A stretch of 7,428 bases of DNA from Bacillota bacterium. GTDB lineage: Bacteria; Bacillota; Clostridia; Christensenellales; SZUA-584. Location of the stretch: contig JAEWQS010000082.1 of the NCBI GenBank assembly GCA_023399095.1, positions 1-7,428 of the forward strand. Direction: 5' to 3'. Positions 1 through 6,247 of this stretch are shown here, piece by piece. The translations under genes and the position numbers were made by a program. The first letter of the stretch is position 1. Each line of letters opens with the position of its first letter. Below the pieces are notes generated by a model that made no database searches, was not told the DNA's origin, and saw only the letters and a program-made list of their open reading frames with translations.

Positions 1-1206
1 CGTTCCAACGATGTGGAGCGGCTGCGGGAAAAAGGCGAACTCGATCCCGAAAGCAACGTCTGCTTCGGTGCAGGCGGCGCGGGCGCGTTTTCGGACGGAA
101 AACTCACCACGCGTATCAAAGACCCGCGCAGCGAATACGTGCTGCAAACGTTAGTGGATTGCGGCGCACCTGCCGAGATACTCACCGATGCCAAGCCGCA
201 CACAGGCACCGAGCATATCCGCACGGCGGTGTCGGGCATACTGGAAAAAATCATCAGCCTCGGCGGCGAAGTCAGCTTTGAGAGCCGCCTGTCGGATATC
301 TTCGTGGAAGGCGATGAGATTTTCGGTATCGCTTATATCAGGAACGGCATCAAGCATACCGTCGATACACGCGCGTTGTCGTTATGCATCGGCCACAGCG
401 CACGCGATACCTATCAGATGCTGCTGCAAAAGGGTGTGCTGATAACGCCCAAACCGTTCGCGGTCGGCGTGCGCATTGAGCACACGCGTGAATTCATTGA
501 CAACGCACAGTACGGACATGCCTGCGGCAATCCGATGCTGGGCGCGGCGGAATATCACCTTGCATCCAAATCCGGGGGACGCGGCGTGTATACATTTTGC
601 ATGTGCCCGGGCGGTGAGGTCATCTGTTCGTCCACCGAGCAAGGCGGCGTTGCGGTCAACGGCATGAGCTATTATGCGCGAGACGCTGAGAATTCCAACA
701 GCGCTGTGGTGGTGGGCGTGTCCCCCGCCGATTTTGAAAGCGGCCCCTTGGGAGGTGTTGCGTTCCAGCAGCGATTGGAGCGTGCGGCTTACGCCCTTGC
801 AGACGGACAAGGGGCGCCCGCGCAAACGCTGCGCGACTTTTTTGACGGCAATGCTTCAAAACAGTTTGGCACCGTGAGCCCCTCATACCGTCCGTATGCG
901 GTTCCCTCCGATCTTCACGGCTGTCTGCCGGGCTTCGTCACGAATGCGCTCAAAGAGGGTTTAAGCGATTTTAATCGCAAGCTCAAGGGCTTTTCGATGC
1001 CGGACGCGGTGCTCACAGGTGTGGAGACGCGCACATCATCTCCCGTACGTCTGCCCCGCGGTACCGATTTTCAGGCGGAAAGCTTAAGCGGCCTCTTCCC
1101 AGCTGGCGAGGGCGCGGGATACGCGGGCGGCATTGTGTCCGCCGCGGTAGACGGTATCAAAAGCGCGCAAGCCATGATGCGCCTGTATGCGCATCCGCAA
1201 AGATAA
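1..1206 (+). CDS. FAD-dependent dehydrogenase, COG2509-like (5' partial)
   Basis: The reading frame is open from base 1 (Arg-Ser-Asn-Asp precedes the GTG at 13), so the gene starts outside the window and the GTG is an internal Val. The visible 401 residues match the uncharacterised FAD-dependent dehydrogenases of Bacillota. Seen directly: a glycine-rich stretch ending in FSDGKL (fragment residues 22-35), a CIGHSARD motif (129-136), and a C-terminal FAD-contacting segment GLFPAGEGAGYAGG (364-377) followed by a helix. The N-terminal Rossmann GxGxxG region, expected about 130 residues upstream, is missing only because of the window edge. Family members are probably cytosolic flavoproteins; their substrate is not established. 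The stop is 10 nt from the next start, whose ribosome binding site begins at the last base of this stop codon, so the two are probably one operon. Confidence is high for the family and low for any specific reaction. Confidence 0.85.
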   Translation, partial: RSNDVERLREKGELDPESNVCFGAGGAGAFSDGKLTTRIKDPRSEYVLQTLVDCGAPAEILTDAKPHTGTEHIRTAVSGILEKIISLGGEVSFESRLSDIFVEGDEIFGIAYIRNGIKHTVDTRALSLCIGHSARDTYQMLLQKGVLITPKPFAVGVRIEHTREFIDNAQYGHACGNPMLGAAEYHLASKSGGRGVYTFCMCPGGEVICSSTEQGGVAVNGMSYYARDAENSNSAVVVGVSPADFESGPLGGVAFQQRLERAAYALADGQGAPAQTLRDFFDGNASKQFGTVSPSYRPYAVPSDLHGCLPGFVTNALKEGLSDFNRKLKGFSMPDAVLTGVETRTSSPVRLPRGTDFQAESLSGLFPAGEGAGYAGGIVSAAVDGIKSAQAMMRLYAHPQR

Positions 1207-1211
1207 AGGAG
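1206..1211 (+). promoter_or_regulatory. Ribosome binding site of the P-loop ATPase gene
   Basis: AAGGAG lies 5 nt before the ATG at 1217 and shares its first base with the preceding TAA stop. It decides the start: an in-frame ATG at 1187 lies inside the dehydrogenase gene and has no such site. The arrangement fits translational coupling of the two genes. Confidence 0.75.
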
Positions 1212-1216
1212 ACAAT

Positions 1217-1888
1217 ATGAAAAAAATCACTGTACTGTTCGGAAATTACGGCAGCGGCAAGACAGAGCTGTCTTTGAATCTGGCGCTGAATCTCGCCAAG
1301 GAGCATTCTGATGTGTCGCTTATCGACCTTGACATCGTGAACCCGTATTTTCGTTCCTCGGAGCACACCACTATGCTCAAAGAGAAGGGCATCCGCGTGA
1401 TTTCACCCGTGTACGCAAACACCGGGGTGGATTTACCCTCGCTGCCGCCAGATATCTATATGGCATTCCAAGGCGGCTATGCCGTGTTCGACTGCGGCGG
1501 CGACCCTGTGGGCGCGACAGCGCTCGGCAGCTTAAAAGCACAGTTCGATGCAAGTCGTGATCAGACAGAGGTGCTGTTTGTCATCAACACAAACCGGCCC
1601 TTTCAGAGCGATGCGCAGCAGCTGACCGAAAGCATTAACCGCATACAGCACAGCGCAAGACTGAGCGCCGACGGCCTTGTGCTAAACACAAACCTTGGCA
1701 GCGGCTCTTCCGGCAACGAATTGGAAAAAGGACTAACCATCGTGCAGGAGCTCTCCGAAATCACCGGTATACCAATTAGATACGTCAGCGGCACAAAACA
1801 GGCGCTGGATCATTTTGATGCGCTGCATGCGGGCCTTTTGGCCGAGCGTATAGAGCTGGAAATCTTCACGAGGCCCGAATGGCTGTAA
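1217..1888 (+). CDS. MinD/Mrp-like (SIMIBI class) P-loop ATPase of unknown role
   Basis: A 223-residue cytosolic protein. A Walker A motif, GNYGSGKT, sits at residues 9-16 right after the first beta strand. A switch I-like segment LIDLDIVNPYFRS spans 35-47, and a Walker B/switch II-like FDCGGD spans 90-95. This order matches the SIMIBI ATPases (ParA, MinD, Mrp, CobB/CbiA types). The signature lysine of the deviant Walker A (KGGxGKT) is replaced by Asn10, so it is not a standard MinD or ParA. No amphipathic membrane-targeting tail, iron-sulfur cysteine pair or DNA-binding domain is visible. From memory, similar clostridial proteins tend to be encoded beside redox enzymes; that is unverified, though here the upstream neighbour is a flavoprotein dehydrogenase. 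It could be an assembly or activation factor for a metal- or flavin-dependent enzyme, but this is only an idea. The start is set by the AAGGAG site. Confidence 0.8.
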   Translation: MKKITVLFGNYGSGKTELSLNLALNLAKEHSDVSLIDLDIVNPYFRSSEHTTMLKEKGIRVISPVYANTGVDLPSLPPDIYMAFQGGYAVFDCGGDPVGATALGSLKAQFDASRDQTEVLFVINTNRPFQSDAQQLTESINRIQHSARLSADGLVLNTNLGSGSSGNELEKGLTIVQELSEITGIPIRYVSGTKQALDHFDALHAGLLAERIELEIFTRPEWL

Positions 1889-1891
1889 CAC

Positions 1892-1919
1892 TTGCATTAA
1901 AATCAATATAAACTATAAT
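1892..1919 (+). promoter_or_regulatory. Sigma-A-type promoter of the cysteine synthase gene
   Basis: A -35 TTGCAT (1892-1897) is followed after 16 bp by a perfect -10 TATAAT (1914-1919). Transcription would start near 1926, giving a leader of about 32 nt. The element lies just past the stop of the ATPase gene, so the synthase gene probably has its own promoter. No terminator is visible between the two genes, so read-through is possible. I see no T-box or riboswitch; the leader is too short. Confidence 0.65.
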
Positions 1920-1957
1920 TGAATAAGTCATAAATCGGGGAACGGAGAGGTCACCAT

Positions 1958-2851
1958 ATGAATATATACGATAATATATTAAGCACGATAGGCAACACAC
2001 CGCTGGTCAAAATTAATAAGCTTTTGAATAAACCCGGCGTGCAGATTTACGTTAAAAACGAGGGAACCAACCCAACGGGCAGCATTAAGGATCGTATTGC
2101 GCTTAAAATGATTGAGCAGGCCGAGGCAGAAGGCACGCTTCATGCGGGTAAAACCATTATCGAGCCGACATCGGGCAACACGGGCATCTCGCTCGCGATG
2201 ATCGGCGCGGTTAAGGGCTACGATGTCGAAATTGTGATGAGCAGCGCAGTGTCCGAAGAACGGCAAAAGATGATCCGCGCTTTTGGCAGCAAGGTAATTC
2301 TCACCGCCGCGGACGAAGGCACCGACGGCGCCATCCGCAAGGCGCGCGCGCTGGTCGCCCAGAACCCCGATAAATATTTCATGCCCGACCAGTTCACCAA
2401 CCGTTATAACAAGATTGCGCACTATTCGACCACAGCCGAAGAGATGATCCGCGACACCGAGGGACACATCACGCATTTTGTGTCCGCACTGGGCACATCG
2501 GGCACGCTGATGGGCACGTCCAAGCGTTTGAAGGAGCTTAACCCCGATATCCGCATCGTGGAAGCGCATCCTGTGCGCGGTCATTACATACAGGGGCTCA
2601 AAAACATGAGCGAGGCCATCGTGCCGGAAATCTATGATCCGTCCATCATCGACATTTCCATTATGATTGATTCGGAAGAATCCTTCGACATGGTGCGCCG
2701 CATCGTCAAGGAAGAGGGCATCTTCTGCGGCATGTCGTCCGGCGCGGCCATGCTTGCGGCAATTAATGTTGCGGAGCAGATCGATAAGGGCGTGATTGTC
2801 TGCATATTCCCTGATCGCGGCGAGAAGTATCTGAGCACACCGCTGTTTTAG
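1958..2851 (+). CDS. PLP-dependent cysteine synthase family protein (CysK/CysM type)
   Basis: A 297-residue fold-type II PLP enzyme that makes cysteine by beta-replacement of an activated serine with sulfide. Key parts are visible: NPTGSIKDR with the PLP lysine Lys44, the substrate-carboxylate loop PTSGNTG (70-76), the QF pair (145-146), the phosphate-cradling loop GTSGTLMG (179-186), GMSSGA (258-263) and the C-terminal KYLST. The length is near normal for CysK. The region after the phosphate loop (HYIQGLKNM, then VPEIYDP, then EEGIFCG) resembles Mycobacterium tuberculosis CysM, which uses O-phosphoserine, more than O-acetylserine CysK. Lys215 falls where that enzyme has Arg220 (comparison from memory). 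The protein ends right after YLST, so it lacks the extended C-terminal tail of that CysM. No cysE or sulfur-carrier gene is adjacent. The ATG follows a purine-rich GGAGAGG site 7 nt away. The family is certain; the acceptor substrate is open. Confidence 0.92.
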   Translation: MNIYDNILSTIGNTPLVKINKLLNKPGVQIYVKNEGTNPTGSIKDRIALKMIEQAEAEGTLHAGKTIIEPTSGNTGISLAMIGAVKGYDVEIVMSSAVSEERQKMIRAFGSKVILTAADEGTDGAIRKARALVAQNPDKYFMPDQFTNRYNKIAHYSTTAEEMIRDTEGHITHFVSALGTSGTLMGTSKRLKELNPDIRIVEAHPVRGHYIQGLKNMSEAIVPEIYDPSIIDISIMIDSEESFDMVRRIVKEEGIFCGMSSGAAMLAAINVAEQIDKGVIVCIFPDRGEKYLSTPLF

Positions 2852-2865
2852 CACACGACAACATG

Positions 2866-2893
2866 AAAAGAGCGGTTTTTGCCGCTCTTTTTT
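2866..2893. terminator. Bidirectional intrinsic terminator between convergent genes
   Basis: A perfect 10-bp stem (AAAAGAGCGG at 2866-2875 pairing with CCGCTCTTTT at 2882-2891) encloses a 6-nt loop and is followed by further T residues on the + strand. On the - strand the same stem ends in TTTT. It lies 14 nt after the cysteine synthase stop and 18 nt past the end of the opposing hydrolase gene, so it can serve both. Confidence 0.9.
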
Positions 2894-2911
2894 GCATTTT
2901 ATCCCGCTTAT

Positions 2912-3427
2912 TCAATTGTATTGCTTTGTCAGTTGTTCAACGGGCACAACACGCACCCCCGCCGCTTCCATGTCACGGTTAATGTCCTCGATGATCTTTT
3001 TCCCGTTCTTATAAAACGTACTGTGCGCGTCGCTCAACAGGCAGACAGCGTATCCGTTCTTCAGTGCAGACAAACAGGCGTCCTTCACACAACCGTTTGA
3101 GATAAGCCCCGCGACAATTACGGTTTCGATTCCTTCACCTTTTAGAATGTTATCAAGACCGGTTTTCAAAAACACATTCGGATGCTTTTTGGCGAGAATA
3201 ATATCGTCTTCAAGCACGTCTATTTCGTCAATGATCTGATGCCCTTGTGTTCCTTTTTTCAGGAAACTTTTGTTTTCATGCAGACTGAAGATAGTCCTGA
3301 TGTGGTTTTCTCTTGCAAAGCTTACGGCTAACTTAATGTTTTCTATAAAGTCGGTCTGTGCATATACCGGCTGCTTCATTTCAAAGATCGCCTTTTGTAC
3401 GTCAATAAGCAATAATGCGCATTTCAT
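2912..3427 (-). CDS. Isochorismatase-fold cysteine hydrolase
   Basis: A 171-residue cytosolic enzyme, typical in length for the isochorismatase/nicotinamidase-like superfamily. The Asp-Lys-Cys triad is visible: Asp9 in LLLIDVQ, Lys81 in KHPNVF (the family's K-x-x-[SN]-x-F pattern) and nucleophilic Cys113 in GLISNGCV. The family hydrolyses amides, imides or vinyl ethers through a cysteine intermediate. HENKSF (50-55) and KKGTQGH (57-63) are like the generic cysteine hydrolases. The Asp-x-His metal-binding motif of true nicotinamidases is not seen, so PncA is unlikely; the substrate cannot be told. An AAGG-type site (complement of 3434-3441) precedes the ATG. The gene lies 39 nt downstream of the aminotransferase gene on the same strand with no terminator or obvious promoter between, so co-transcription is likely. 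It is visibly more AT-rich than the aminotransferase gene. Confidence 0.88.
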   Translation of the reverse strand: MKCALLLIDVQKAIFEMKQPVYAQTDFIENIKLAVSFARENHIRTIFSLHENKSFLKKGTQGHQIIDEIDVLEDDIILAKKHPNVFLKTGLDNILKGEGIETVIVAGLISNGCVKDACLSALKNGYAVCLLSDAHSTFYKNGKKIIEDINRDMEAAGVRVVPVEQLTKQYN

Positions 3428-3466
3428 ATGGAACCCCTTTTCACTCCCAATCAGTGTTTGGCATCA

Positions 3467-4525
3467 TTAGCATGAAACCGAGTAAACGAATCCCCTGATC
3501 GCTTCTATCAGCGTATCCATCTGCTCATCCGTCCCCATTGTAATACGCAGATAATCAAAGATACGCGGCTTGTCGAAGTGACGCACGTAAATGCCATGCT
3601 CCGCAAGATAGCCCTTGAGCGCCGCGGCGCTGACTTGGGGATGCGACACAAACACAAAGTTCGCTTTGGATGGCAGAACGATAAAACCCAGTTCCCCAAG
3701 GCGCTGCGCGGTGCGCTCGCGCGTGGCGATCACCTGTGCACTCATGGCCGCGCAGTACGCCGTGTCCCTTAAGGCCACTGCCGCCGCTTCCTGCGCGATC
3801 ATATCCAGCGGATACGAATTGAAGCTATCCTTGATGCGCACAAGACCGTTTATCAAATGCGGCTGCCCCAGCGCAAACGCCACGCGCAAACCTGCCAGCG
3901 CGTGTGATTTTGACATGGTGGAGACCACAAGCAAATTCGGATTTTTGGGTATGAGAGACACCACGCTGCCCGCGCCAAACGATGCATACGCTTCATCGAT
4001 GATCACCACATGCTCGCTGTTGCGCTGCAATATTCGCTCAACCTCAGCAAGGCTCAGCGCAATGCCCGTGGGCGCATTAGGGTTAGCGAGCACCACGCCA
4101 TTGCCGACAAGTTCATCCACCGGCACGGTAAAATCATCCCGCAGAGGTACGGTTTTATAGCTGATGCCGTAAAGATCCGCCCAGACGGGATAGAAGCTGT
4201 ATGTGATATCAGGAAACACGATATTCTCATCAAAAAACGCCTGAAATGCAAGCCCCAGCACCTCGTCCGAGCCGTTGCCGCAAAACACGTGTTCCTCGCT
4301 CAAGCCATAAACCTCGGCCACGGCGCTTTTCAAAGCGCCGCCGTCCGGCTTCGGATAAAGGCGCAGCCGTTCTCCGCCGAAGCTTTTCAGCGTCTCACGC
4401 GCTTTAGGAGAAGGCGGATAAGGGTTTTCGTTGGTATTGAGCTTGATGATGCCGCTGCCCTGCGGCTGCTCGCCCGCCTGATACGGCGTGATAGAAGCGG
4501 CTCTGCGGCTTAAGAACTGTTCCAA
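3467..4525 (-). CDS. hisC: Histidinol-phosphate aminotransferase-type PLP enzyme
   Basis: Counted from the TTG at 4525 the protein has 352 residues, the usual HisC length. It belongs to fold-type I class I/II aminotransferases. Visible landmarks: NTNENPYPPSP near the N terminus (30-40), YPKPDGGALK (57-66), GNGSDE (83-88), NPNAPTG (148-154), DEAY (177-180), the PLP lysine Lys206 in STMSKSHALAGLR with Arg214 as phosphate ligand, and the carboxylate-binding Arg327 in YLRITMG. HisC converts imidazole-acetol phosphate and glutamate to histidinol phosphate; homologues outside his operons may instead act on aromatic amino acids. No other his gene is present, so the symbol is by family only. An in-frame ATG at 4546 has no ribosome binding site, whereas the TTG has GGAGG at the ideal distance and gives the usual HisC N terminus (LEQFLSRRA). 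Longer upstream starts would run through the promoter region. Confidence 0.88.
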   Translation of the reverse strand: MEQFLSRRAASITPYQAGEQPQGSGIIKLNTNENPYPPSPKARETLKSFGGERLRLYPKPDGGALKSAVAEVYGLSEEHVFCGNGSDEVLGLAFQAFFDENIVFPDITYSFYPVWADLYGISYKTVPLRDDFTVPVDELVGNGVVLANPNAPTGIALSLAEVERILQRNSEHVVIIDEAYASFGAGSVVSLIPKNPNLLVVSTMSKSHALAGLRVAFALGQPHLINGLVRIKDSFNSYPLDMIAQEAAAVALRDTAYCAAMSAQVIATRERTAQRLGELGFIVLPSKANFVFVSHPQVSAAALKGYLAEHGIYVRHFDKPRIFDYLRITMGTDEQMDTLIEAIRGFVYSVSC

Positions 4526-4531
4526 AGCAAA

Positions 4532-4536
4532 CCTCC
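4532..4536 (-). promoter_or_regulatory. Ribosome binding site selecting a TTG start for hisC
   Basis: CCTCC on the + strand reads GGAGG on the - strand, 6 nt before the TTG at 4525. It lies inside the extra codons that an ATG start at 4546 would add, and nothing similar precedes that ATG, so the TTG is preferred. Confidence 0.75.
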
Positions 4537-4582
4537 ATGTAAACATTGATATATTCGTTGCCTTAGGCTTTTTTATCATATT

Positions 4583-4591
4583 ATCATAACA
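4583..4591 (-). promoter_or_regulatory. Possible extended -10 promoter for hisC
   Basis: On the - strand this reads TGT-TATGAT, an extended -10 element about 57 nt before the TTG start. No good -35 hexamer lies 16-18 bp upstream. A perfect tandem repeat of TTATCATA (4573-4588, + strand) overlaps it, so the -10 could equally be the second repeat copy. Confidence 0.4.
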
Positions 4592-4602
4592 GCATAAAAA
4601 TA

Positions 4603-4631
4603 TTAACAGTTTTTTGCGCATGTGATAAAAT
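4603..4631 (+). promoter_or_regulatory. Promoter of the glycosylase gene, placed for a leaderless mRNA
   Basis: A -35 TTAACA (4603-4608), a 17-bp spacer and a -10 TAAAAT (4626-4631) preceded by an extended TGA (4623-4625). The start of transcription, 6-8 nt past the -10, would be 4637-4639, on the ATG at 4638. There is no convincing Shine-Dalgarno sequence before that ATG. Confidence 0.6.
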
Positions 4632-4637
4632 GAGACC

Positions 4638-5135
4638 ATGAACAAATGCAGTTGGGCCAGCGGCAGCGATGAGCTGATGCGCGATTACCACGACAACGAA
4701 TTCGGAAGACGAAAAAACAGCGACAACGCGCTGTTTGAGAAGCTGTGCCTCGAATGCTTTCAGGCGGGGCTTTCTTGGCGCACCGTGCTATACAAGCGCG
4801 AGGCCTTTCGCCGCGCGTTTTACGGTTTCGACCCCAGTCGAGTTGCCCGCATGACGCAGGATGATATAGAACGGCTCATGCTGGACAGCAGCATCATCCG
4901 TAACCGCCGCAAGATCGACGCGACCATCCATAACGCACGGCTTCATACCGTACAATTTCCCGATGACGGCAGCTTCATGGCTTATGTCTATGGCTTTACT
5001 GCCGGAGACTCGCTCTGCCATGATCTTAAAAAACGCGGCTACCGTTTCCTCGGCCCCACAATATGCGATTCATTCCTCGGCAGTGTGGGAGCCATCGAAG
5101 GGCACGAGCCCGGCTGCGCCCTTTACAAAGGCTAA
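4638..5135 (+). CDS. tag: DNA-3-methyladenine glycosylase I
   Basis: A 165-residue helix-hairpin-helix base excision enzyme that removes 3-methyladenine from alkylated DNA. It aligns along its length with E. coli Tag. The zinc-snap ligands are present: Cys4, His18 in YHDNE, and His156/Cys160 in HEPGC. The base-recognition region LECFQAGLSW carries Glu39 and Trp47, equivalent to E. coli Glu38 and Trp46. Also visible are FDP (69-71), IIRNRRKI, and GYRFLGPTICDSF near the C terminus. It is about 20 residues shorter than E. coli Tag (187), the gap falling in the segment before LKKRGY, which looks like a shortened loop rather than damage since all catalytic and zinc residues remain. The start lies on the predicted transcription start. 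Its TAA stop interlocks with the stop of the opposing lipoate ligase gene. No alkylation regulator gene is adjacent. Confidence 0.92.
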   Translation: MNKCSWASGSDELMRDYHDNEFGRRKNSDNALFEKLCLECFQAGLSWRTVLYKREAFRRAFYGFDPSRVARMTQDDIERLMLDSSIIRNRRKIDATIHNARLHTVQFPDDGSFMAYVYGFTAGDSLCHDLKKRGYRFLGPTICDSFLGSVGAIEGHEPGCALYKG

Positions 5136-6118
5136 TATGCTTTTTCAATAAAAAACGAAGCCATATCTTGCGCCATCTGCATGCGCTCCGGCGTGTCTTG
5201 TATTGCGCCAAGCCGTTTTGCGAGCTCTTCGGATGAAAACAGCGCGCCGATAAACACGCATGGCAGCGCGTCAATGAAATCCACATCCAGCGCATCGGAA
5301 TACGCATGCGCATCCGTGATTTTTCCGTCCTGAAGCGAGAAATAGAAATCCACACGGCCCCACGGGAAACGCACACCCGTTTCGATATCAAACTTGGGCG
5401 AACACCCAAGCTTCCATTCCCAAGCTGCGTTGCGCTGCTCAATCGCCGCCACGGCGTCTTTGTCTTTAATCTCGAGTGGCTCGAACGGGCCGTAGACTCT
5501 CTCAAAGCTCTCGCACAGCGCATCCTTCATCTTCTCAACCGTGATTTCAGGATTGCGCTCCTTTAGGTTGCAGACGCGCGCGCGCACCGATTCCACACCC
5601 TTGGAGATAATTTTGTCCTGAGACACCGACAGATACCGCGCAAGCCGCGTCATATCCGCATCGATAAGTATCGTTCCATGATGGAACGCGCTTGTTTTCT
5701 TGTAGCAAAACGCATTGCCAGAAAACTTTGCGCCTTCCGAGAGGATATCGTTGCGGCCTGAGAATTCAGCCTCTATGCCGAGTGAACGCACAGCCTCAAG
5801 TATCACACTAAGCTGCCGATGCAGATCATATTCGTTTCTATCCACGATGAATGAAAAATTGAGGTTTCCCATGTCATGAAACACCGCCCCGCCGCCCGAT
5901 ATGCGCCTGGCGAGCTTGCCGCCCTCGCCTTCAAGCACCGCGTGGCGGCATTCCTTCCACGCGTTCTGGTTTTTGCCGATCACCACAGTGTTCTCGTTCT
6001 GGTACAGATACAGCACGCACGTCTCAGGCGGCAGATTGAGCAAAATATGCTCCTCCAGTGCAAGGTTGTACCACGGACATACTGAATCCGATATATGGAA
6101 ATAGAAGTGTTTGAGCAT
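5132..6118 (-). CDS. lplA: Lipoate-protein ligase A
   Basis: A 328-residue cytosolic enzyme that activates lipoate with ATP and transfers it to the lipoyl domain of E2 subunits or glycine-cleavage H protein. The length matches two-domain LplA (about 338 in E. coli). Visible motifs: the N-terminal NLALEEH (18-24), the lipoate-binding RRISGGGAVFHD (71-82), NLNFSF (85-90), catalytic Lys131 in GAKFSGNAF, and HHGTIL (146-151). A C-terminal accessory domain follows from roughly residue 245, so one polypeptide should do both activation and transfer. The ATG at 6118 is preceded by GGGAGG (complement of 6126-6131), 7 nt away. No lipoyl-acceptor gene lies in the window. The TAG stop overlaps the glycosylase TAA in the tetranucleotide CTAA. 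The gene presumably serves scavenging of free lipoate; whether the host also makes lipoate cannot be judged here. Confidence 0.93.
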   Translation of the reverse strand: MLKHFYFHISDSVCPWYNLALEEHILLNLPPETCVLYLYQNENTVVIGKNQNAWKECRHAVLEGEGGKLARRISGGGAVFHDMGNLNFSFIVDRNEYDLHRQLSVILEAVRSLGIEAEFSGRNDILSEGAKFSGNAFCYKKTSAFHHGTILIDADMTRLARYLSVSQDKIISKGVESVRARVCNLKERNPEITVEKMKDALCESFERVYGPFEPLEIKDKDAVAAIEQRNAAWEWKLGCSPKFDIETGVRFPWGRVDFYFSLQDGKITDAHAYSDALDVDFIDALPCVFIGALFSSEELAKRLGAIQDTPERMQMAQDMASFFIEKAY

Positions 6119-6145
6119 CGCAAAACCTCCCTATTGGATGATGCC

Positions 6146-6154
6146 AATATAACA
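6146..6154 (-). promoter_or_regulatory. Possible extended -10 promoter of lplA with nearby inverted repeat
   Basis: On the - strand this reads TGT-TATATT, an extended -10 element; only a poor -35 (TGGCAT) lies 17 bp upstream. Transcription would start near 6139, within a small inverted repeat, ATTGG (6133-6137) and CCAAT (6144-6148), which could be an operator. The gap to the gene upstream is 129 bp, consistent with an independent promoter. Confidence 0.4.
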
Positions 6155-6247
6155 CATCAGCCGCCCGCATGCCACACCGTTTTCCGACAGGCTGCAAGAC
6201 GTTTTTTTATTCGTGTCGAAGCAAGTGAATTAAAGGAATCAATCTTG

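Noticed and set aside
382..825. A 147-codon antisense frame in the dehydrogenase gene
   Set aside because: Shadow of a strongly coding + strand gene, with no start signal and no protein family features.
1889..1957. T-box, SAM or cysteine-responsive riboswitch upstream of the cysteine synthase gene
   Set aside because: Only 69 nt separate the genes, with a promoter inside and a leader of about 32 nt. There is no room for such a structure.
1979..2854. A 291-codon open frame antisense to almost the entire cysteine synthase gene
   Set aside because: It mirrors the GC-rich codon pattern of the real gene, has no ribosome site, and its translation is full of His and Arg with no recognisable motif. 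The sense frame has complete catalytic motifs.
2912..3427. Nicotinamidase (pncA) as the identity of the cysteine hydrolase
   Set aside because: The Asp-Lys-Cys triad fits the superfamily, but the metal-binding Asp-x-His motif of nicotinamidases is not visible, and the protein is short.
3458..3467. TTGGCATCAT shared between the hisC-hydrolase gap and the lplA leader
   Set aside because: A 10-base match between any two places in a 7.4-kb window is expected by chance many times over. No further shared structure surrounds it.
4010..4513. A 167-codon + strand frame opposite hisC
   Set aside because: Shadow frame; hisC on the other strand has all the aminotransferase motifs, and this frame has an Arg-rich, low-complexity translation.
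6180..6220. T-run at 6203-6209 after lplA's upstream gap, considered as a terminator
   Set aside because: No GC-rich stem precedes the T-run on the + strand, and the only inverted repeat (CGACA/TGTCG) has a loop of about 25 nt.
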